A DNA stretch of 64,000 nucleotides, taken from contig OX375882.1 in the NCBI GenBank assembly GCA_947359465.1, forward strand, positions 56,170,509 through 56,234,508, given 5' to 3'. Position numbers and translations under genes: made by a program. The stretch's first letter is position 1. Every line of letters starts with the position of its first letter. This DNA is from Metellina segmentata. Taxonomy: Eukaryota > Arthropoda > Arachnida > Araneae > Tetragnathidae. The notes below the pieces were generated by a model. It was given only the letters and a program-made list of their open reading frames with translations. It did not search any database and was not told the origin of the DNA. Below, in pieces: positions 58,820 through 64,000 of this stretch.

Positions 58820-59157
58820 TACTGTAACGATCATGGCTGCCATACCCATCACGACCTTCTGTGTCCTCAGGAGAGGACTTGCCACAAAAGCCTTCCAAGA
58901 AACTGGCGTCTACAGGCGACGGAACCTCCAAGACAAGATCCTGCGCGTGGACCATGCCGGTGAATTCGGTGCAGACAGGATCTACGCTGGGCAGATGGCC
59001 GTGCTAGGCTCGAGTAATGTTGGACCAGTCATCAAAGAAATGTGGGAGCAAGAGAAGGAACACCTACAGAAGTTTGAAGAGCTTTTACCGAAATACAGGG
59101 CGAGGCCTTCCATGCTGTTGCCCATTTGGAACGTCGCCGGCTTCGTCCTTGGTGCTG
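58820..59157 (+). CDS. COQ7: COQ7, 5-demethoxyubiquinone hydroxylase, first coding exon
   Basis: COQ7 is the mitochondrial di-iron monooxygenase that hydroxylates 5-demethoxyubiquinol, the next-to-last step of ubiquinone synthesis, at the inner membrane. ATG at 58833 (ATCATGGCT) opens 108 complete codons plus one base before donor G|GTAAGA. Residues 1-30 are Arg-rich without acidic residues early (FCVLRRGLATKAF), a mitochondrial presequence. Conserved core: LRVDHAGEFGADRIYAGQM (E44 is the first iron ligand) and EMWEQEKEHLQKFEEL (E74 and H77 are the next ligands), then RPSMLLPIWNVAGFVLGAG. The remaining ligands lie in later exons. An acceptor-like CCATTCCACAG before 58820 suggests an upstream leader exon that I cannot place. 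Confidence 0.96.
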
Positions 59158-59197
59158 GTAAGAAATACTTTACAGTATGTGGTCCTGTTTGAGAAAT

Positions 59198-59247
59198 AGC
59201 CCGTTGTATTGCTCCAGTGCGACGTTGATTAAATACCTACCTATCTA
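59198..59247 (+). repeat. Very short SINE tail insertion
   Basis: AGCCCGTTGTATTGCTCCAG, TGCGACGTTGATTAAATACC: only the last 50 bases of SINE-B, flanked by TTTGAGAAAT on both sides, so an extreme 5'-truncated insertion. Confidence 0.7.
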
Positions 59248-59434
59248 TTTGAGAAATTGCAGTATGATATCTTCTTCGGGGAACACGACCCCGGCTTTAT
59301 CAAACACGCGGGTCGTGTTCCCGGGATACACCCAAGTAATCAATTTCTGCTTTCATCTCCGCTCTATTCCCTGACACCTCTTTTTCGGCTTTCGTTTCAC
59401 TCCTCTATTCCCAAGTCCTTTCCGTTCTCGACAT

Positions 59435-59477
59435 TTTATTTCATGTTGCCCAGTTTTGGGCGCAGCTTGGCCAAATA
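59435..59477 (+). repeat. SINE-C-like tail
   Basis: TTTCATGTTGCCCAGTTTTG and GCAGCTTGGCCAAATATA resemble the SINE-C end. Confidence 0.45.
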
Positions 59478-59479
59478 TA

Positions 59480-60048
59480 CACTACCCCACAATAATGGAC
59501 CGGACAGCAAGATGTGATGGTATAAGGGAAAGAATACATGCTTTTATAGAGAGATGGTCTACCACGTGTTGAAATTACACTAGCAACCCTTCTGGGTATA
59601 CTTTCAACAAGATTTTGTTACACAGCTATGGATATTTCTGTCCATTCCTGCTGCAAGAATGTCGCCAGCTCAGCTGTAGATTACGGACGTGGTTCCTTGG
59701 TTCGTAAGCGTCGTTCTATCGCTTCTCACAAATGTTCTATGGGGTTTGGGTCGGGACTCTGAGCAGGCCAGGGAAGACGTTTTACATCCATATCTTGATA
59801 CCACTGCTTGACAGAGACTGCAACATGACATGGAGCTTTTGTCGTTCTGGAAGTAACATTCGTTCATTCCATAAAATTGCCAGAGCGCAGGAAGAACCTG
59901 ATTGTCCAAAATGTTTATGTAGGCGTCGGTGTTCAATTTACCAGGAACAACATGCAAAGGTCCCAGGCCATACCACGAAAAACACCCCCAAACAAGTATG
60001 AAAGTCTTATGCCAATCCGCTGGCGTACGGTCCATTATTGTAGGGTAG
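59480..60048 (-). pseudogene. Tc1-like element, 5'-deleted (copy 2)
   Basis: Ends CACTACCCCACAATAATGGACC (left, first 20 bases shown as CACTACCCCACAATAATGGA) and, inverted at right, TACTACCCTACAATAATGGA. Minus-strand frame from 60035: [55 protein letters not shown], then after a frameshift the [13 protein letters not shown] end and LATFLQQEW-type words. It is the C-terminal half of a Tc1 transposase. Confidence 0.85.
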
Positions 60049-60129
60049 TACGTACCTTACGCCATAAAACCCACAGGCAATTAAACAATCTTTAAAGGAG
60101 TTCTTTTTCCGGCATAAAAATATTTGTAT

Positions 60130-60470
60130 TTTATACGTGATTTTAGTTTTTAGGGTCTTAAGAACGTGTGTGCCAAAAGTCAAGTCAGAATTCGCAGAAT
60201 TGGCCCAGTTATAAACCATTAATAGACGCCGCTCTCAGATGTATTTTGGAGCGTGCTCCATTTCATAAAGATATAAATTCTATTAAGCCGATTTACAGCG
60301 ATCTGTTATCAGAAAATCATCACAGCAATCCATTACGGTACGGCCCTGGCAGATTACCAGTCAAATACCACACGTACTGAATATGCTTCCGTTAACTACT
60401 GATATTTAAGCGTGTTTTTCTCGGAACTTGCTTCTTCACGAGTGGTTGGCATATCTTATCTAAAGGAAAA
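60130..60470 (-). repeat. Inner part of family H1 without the hairpin end
   Basis: TTTTTAGGGTCTTAAGAACG, TGTGTGCCAAAAGTCAAGT, AATTGGCCCAGTTATAAACC match 16835-16905, and CCGATTTACAGCGATCTGTTA, GGTTGGCATATCTTATCTA match 16940-17090. Confidence 0.65.
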
Positions 60471-60503
60471 ATCTGAAAGACACTGAACACCAGAAACGAC
60501 TGG

Positions 60504-60752
60504 GTAGGTATTTTAGTTAACGTCGCACTGGAGCAACACAACGCATTGGCGACGGTACGGGAATAGTCATGGACAACCCCACGTAAGTTTGAACCACTCT
60601 CAAATTAACTACTCTCACCACTCTCCAAAATTCTACACCTCGCCAACGTGAGAACATTTGAGGCCACGACAGATTTGACGTGTACCCACTGTACGTCTTT
60701 GGTCGGATTCGAACTCGCAACTCTCAAATTCGTTAGTCTTCCAACCACAGCT
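60504..60752 (-). repeat. SINE-B with 14-bp target duplication
   Basis: Reverse orientation; tail GTAGGTATTTTAGTTAACGT at the left, head (CGAATTTGAGAGTTGCGAGT, reading inverse) at the right. CCAGAAACGACTGG flanks both sides (60490-60503, 60753-60766). Confidence 0.92.
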
Positions 60753-61039
60753 CCAGAAACGACTGGTAGAAGTCCGCTCAACGTTGAGCTTACAGCATGT
60801 TCGATAGACTTAACAAAATTGAGTTATCTAACACCCGCAGTTACATGTTTTGAAAGGGTCGTTAGCAAATTTAAAATCGTTTATGACGTGCTTACTCTCG
60901 ATCAGAGTTGAATCTGGTCTTTTAAGGGACCTAAGGAGAATGAGACTGATATCACTCTCTGTCCAAAATAAAATTTACGTATGTCATTTGAAGATACTTA
61001 TTATAGTACCATACAAGTATTAGTTTGTTTTAGAAAGTA

Positions 61040-61270
61040 CTAGCCACGGCATGGCTTGCCAAGAGTTGCCCGTGCCCGTGGTGTAAGGTATTAATCTGGT
61101 GTAAAATTGCCCGTAGATTTCAAATCCGTTGAAGATATATTCAATTAAAAAATTATTTGTTAAAAGAAAATCATATTTTTAGGTAACTGAACTGAAATTT
61201 TCCGCAGATTTCAAATTCGTTCAAATTTTTGCTCTATCTGCCACGGTCTAGGAGATAGAAAAAAGAACTG
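61040..61270 (-). repeat. CTAG-ended repeat with two TCTGGTGTAAAAT modules
   Basis: On the minus strand it ends GGGCACGGGCAACTC, TTGGCAAGCCATGCCGTGG then CTAG-T. The module seen at 46333-46640 occurs at 61084-61130 and, diverged, at 61190-61262. Confidence 0.55.
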
Positions 61271-61790
61271 ACTTCAGTTAAAAGATTTATCGTCTGGCTG
61301 GAAATTTATTCGTCCGCGCAAAATCAAAGCGGAACGAAAAAAATAATTTTCTCGGCGTATGCGGATGAAAAAAAACTTGGCATGTTTCCAAACCCTGACT
61401 GCAAGGTCACACGGGTAGAAAAAGTTCTCCGCGTTTGCATAAAAGCGATGGAGAATAAAACTATTAAATTCATTTAAAAATCTTCTAGATTGAATTTTAA
61501 AATTCGCCGCGACCCTAAATTTGCAAATAATTCGGACTACCTGTATGCCAAATATCATTGCTGTTAGTGCCATAAAATCATCAGGATTTTGCGGACCCAA
61601 ACAAACAAGCAGTTGCTTTTATAATATCAGCGATTGCTTTCAACTTTAATTTTTGATTGCAATTTATTATTTGCTATGCATAAAACCTAGTAAAAAAGTC
61701 GGGTTTTGTTGATAAAACCGCTGTCCTCCGTGACAGATGTGAGAGAAAGGGTTCCCTTTGCTTAGATCATTCAGTTTCATGACATTATTT
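61271..61790. other. Unassigned; 108-codon minus-strand frame of unknown meaning
   Basis: 61600-61274 on the minus strand is open (ends NFFYPCDLAVRVWKH.. and FFRSALILRGRINF). It contains no domain I know and belongs to a repeat-rich stretch, so I do not call it a gene. Confidence 0.3.
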
Positions 61791-61794
61791 TCGT

Positions 61795-61867
61795 CATCTG
61801 ACCATTGTTCAAAATTACGTAGTGCTACCCTCGGATCTTTCCCTTCGGATTTGATCCCGGATCGTCA
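61795..61867 (+). repeat. SINE fragment, middle part
   Basis: TCATCTGACCATTGTTCAAA, TTACGTAGTGCTACCCTCGG and GATCCCGGATCGTC match the SINE-A body; it abuts a full SINE-A. Confidence 0.75.
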
Positions 61868-62198
61868 CCGCCGACGAACCGGTCTGGTGGTTAAGGTGCT
61901 AGCCTCCAGATAGGAAGGTTCCTGGTTCGAATTCGGGTCAGTGCATGGATATTTGTAAGCGTATGGTGTAGAGGCGCCTGGTAAGAGGTTAAATCTGTCG
62001 TGGCCGAAAGTCCTCGCGTTGAGTTGGCGCGGAAGTTTGGAGAGTGGGGTGCCAGCTGAGGTGTTGCCTTGTCATCTGACCGTGGTTCAAAATTACGTGG
62101 TGTTGTCCTCGAATATTTCCCTTGGGGATTGATCCCGGACCGTCGTCAATAGCCCGTTGTGTTCCTCTGGTACAATGTTAATTAAAATTACCTTACCT
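61868..62198 (+). repeat. SINE-A, complete, somewhat diverged
   Basis: Starts GCCGACGAACCGGTCTGGTG, B box GGTTCGAATTCGG, ends GTTAATTAAAATTACCTTACC. Confidence 0.9.
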
Positions 62199-62204
62199 TA
62201 CCCC

Positions 62205-62275
62205 TGGCCGTTGACAGTAGCCCATTGTGTTATTCCAGTGCAACTTTTATTAAAGTACCTACTTTCCTTCCTTAC
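62205..62275 (+). repeat. SINE-B tail fragment
   Basis: GGCCGTTGACAGTAGCCCAT, GTGTTATTCCAGTGCAAC, then TTATTAAAGTACCTACTTTC. Confidence 0.65.
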
Positions 62276-62284
62276 ATTATACAG

Positions 62285-62420
62285 CTTCGTCATCTGACCG
62301 TGGTTCAAAATTACGAAGTGTTGTCCTCGGATCTTTCCCTTAAGGGACTGATCCCGGACCGTCGTCAATAGCCCGTTGTGTTGCTCTAGTACGACGTTAA
62401 CTAAAAATTACCAATTACCT
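62285..62420 (+). repeat. SINE-A 3' half
   Basis: From CTTCGTCATCTGACCGTGGT to GTTAACTAAAAATTACCAATTACC; almost identical to the intact copies. Confidence 0.9.
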
Positions 62421-62546
62421 TACATTATACATTATTTATAGCAATTCATTCTTCAATTGAATTCGCGGACACTCATTCATTCAATGAGCATTCAATGCCA
62501 TAACATTCTTTTTCCATAATCCTGTGTATCAACTCCTAAATTTGCT

Positions 62547-62877
62547 GGCCGACCAACCGGTATAGTGGTTAAGGTGTTAGCCTCTAGATCGGAAGGTTCA
62601 TGGTTCGAATCCGGGTCCGGGCATGGATGTTTGTAAACGTATAGTGTAGAGGCGGCTGGTGCACCTTAAATCTGTCGTGGCCGAAAGTCCTCACGTTGGG
62701 TTGGCGTGGAAGTTTGGAGAGTGGGGTGCCAGCTCAGGTGTTGCTTCGTCGTCTGACCGTGGTTCAAAATTACGAGGTGTTGTCCTCGGATCTTTCCCTT
62801 AAGGGACTGATCCCGGACCGTCGTCAATAGCCCGTTGTGTTGCTCTAGTACGACGTTAACTAAGAAATTACCAATTA
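62547..62877 (+). repeat. SINE-A, complete, with 12-bp target duplication
   Basis: Head GGCCGACCAACCGGTATAGT; tail GTTAACTAAGAAATTACCAA. CCTAAATTTGCT flanks both sides (62535-62546, 62878-62889). Confidence 0.95.
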
Positions 62878-62889
62878 CCTAAATTTGCT

Positions 62890-63509
62890 AATTGTGCCTC
62901 TTCGTTCTGCTTTTCACAACATACTTTTCTCTTCTGACTTTAACCTCCTCGCAGCTCGATGCGTTACAAATACGACACTCGTTTTAACTCGTTTATGCAT
63001 CGTACACATTCGGAGTTTTCCTGTATTCACAGGTATCTTTTATTAGAGACTGCACCTGTATTTACAATTCGTTATATTTGAATTGATTGTCCTGTTTTTA
63101 ATTGTCACCAGAATTTTTCAATTACACAATTTTAAACAAGATTTGGTTTTAGGGAAAAAATCTCCACCCATAAACCTATTTAAATGCTGGCGTAACATGA
63201 AATTCTTATTTTTTTATCATTTATATTTTTTTAAAAACTTTATAGCTTTTCATCAAAACTTTTTATTTCTATGTTCACGACGAGGATTATCCTATACTTA
63301 CGTGTTTATTTGTATGATTTAATGTTAAAAGGCTATTAGCTTTTATGATATAAATATTGTATTTTAAGCAAGAAGCCAACTTATTTTTAATCTACTTTAT
63401 GGCTGGATATATTTTATATTTTATTCATTTTACTATGTCGAATTTCTTTTTTAAACCAACCTCACAGCTCGAGCGTCTTAGCTTCGAAATTAATATTCAG
63501 TGTCGCTAT
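62890..63509. other. AT-rich intronic sequence
   Basis: Nothing recognised. Confidence 0.4.
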
Positions 63510-63844
63510 GGTAATGGTAATGGTAATTTTAGTTAACGTCGTACTAGAGCTTCACAACGGGCTATTGACGACGGTCCGGGATCAGTCCCTTAAGGGAAAG
63601 ATCCGAGGACAACACCTCGTAATTTTGAACCACGGTCAGATGACGAAGCAACACCTGAGCTGGCACCCCACTCTCCAAACTTCCACGCCAAACCAACGTG
63701 AGGACTTTCGGCCACGACAGATTTAAGGTGCACCAGCCGCCTCTACACCATACGCTTACAAACATCCAAGCCCGGGCCCGGATTCGAACCAGGAACCTTC
63801 CGATCTAGAGGCTAACACCTTAACCACTATACCGGTTGGTCGGC
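63510..63844 (-). repeat. SINE-A, complete, with 13-bp target duplication
   Basis: Reverse orientation; TCAGTGTCGCTAT flanks both sides (63497-63509, 63845-63857). The head with A and B boxes is at the right. The tail side carries GGTAATGGTAATGGTAAT-like short repeats. Confidence 0.95.
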
Positions 63845-63987
63845 TCAGTGTCGCTATATTATGTTTTGAATAAATCAGTATTTAAGTCCTAGCCACAAGG
63901 CCTATGACTGCTTCGTTTTAATACATGAACGCAAAATACTTTATTAGATTTAATGCATACTCTTAATGTGTTACTTCTTTTCCCCAG

Positions 63988-64000
63988 GAACTGCTTTGCT
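63988..64000 (+). CDS. COQ7: COQ7, start of second coding exon (cut by window end)
   Basis: After TTCTTTTCCCCAG the bases GAACTGCTTTGCT complete a Gly codon and give T-A-L, exactly what follows the VLGAG of exon 1 in COQ7 proteins (GAGTALLG). The gene goes on beyond the window. Confidence 0.93.

Larger units (their letters stand above)
59158..63987 (+). other. COQ7 intron 1
   Basis: 4.8 kb between donor GTAAGA and acceptor TTCTTTTCCCCAG. It holds a Tc1 remnant, at least six SINE pieces and the R1/tandem-module sequences, all listed separately. Confidence 0.9.

Noticed and set aside
61274..61600. 108-codon minus-strand frame
   Set aside because: No known domain, inside a repeat-rich part of the COQ7 intron, no splice or start context.

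Overview
The window is nuclear DNA of a metazoan, most likely an arthropod. It is AT-rich, the two recognisable host genes have introns with GT/AG borders, and a large share of the sequence is transposable-element debris (Ty3/gypsy, CR1-like and RNase H-type LINEs, mariner, Tc1, pogo/Tigger-like, several hAT-like families, Helitron-like ends, tRNA-derived SINEs). The abundance of these elements fits an arthropod such as a chelicerate, but the taxon is inference, not something the sequence proves.

Layout. 1-4 kb: the 3' part of a Ty3/gypsy element with an open pol frame. 4.5-5.2 kb: a 5'-truncated CR1-like LINE. 5.3-9.4 kb: MITE-type DNA transposons, one nested inside another. 9.4-15.1 kb: mostly unique AT-rich sequence, probably containing the NRF1 3' UTR. 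15.1-22.3 kb: nine coding exons of nuclear respiratory factor 1 (NRF1/erect wing/P3A2 family) on the minus strand. They join in phase into a 490-residue protein, with a probable further N-terminal exon at 25.7 kb, a weak one at 30.0 kb and a candidate 5' leader exon at 33.2 kb. The NRF1 introns hold SINEs, mariner, Tc1, hAT and Helitron-like fragments. 32.6-33.4 kb looks like the promoter region. 33.5-58 kb has no gene I recognise; it is a bed of nested transposons. 58.8 kb to the window end: COQ7 (5-demethoxyubiquinone hydroxylase) on the plus strand. Exon 1 is complete; the next exon starts 13 bases before the window ends, so the gene continues outside.

How the parts relate. In other animals NRF1 is a transcription factor for nuclear genes of mitochondrial function, and COQ7 is a mitochondrial enzyme of ubiquinone synthesis. 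They are divergently oriented about 25 kb apart here. A regulatory link is only a thought.

The most interesting content is in the repeats: (i) elements ending in CTAG that carry strings of GC-rich hairpins whose stems are kept while their sequence changes; (ii) an 8-bp-TSD MITE family packed with ACATCGATGT palindromes; (iii) two TA-inserting elements sharing GGAGAG ends but carrying different iterated motifs; (iv) SINE families that look like combinations of different tRNA heads, one core and two tails; (v) nested insertions dated by target-site duplications (TSDs), several with the interrupted sequence continuing in register on both sides.
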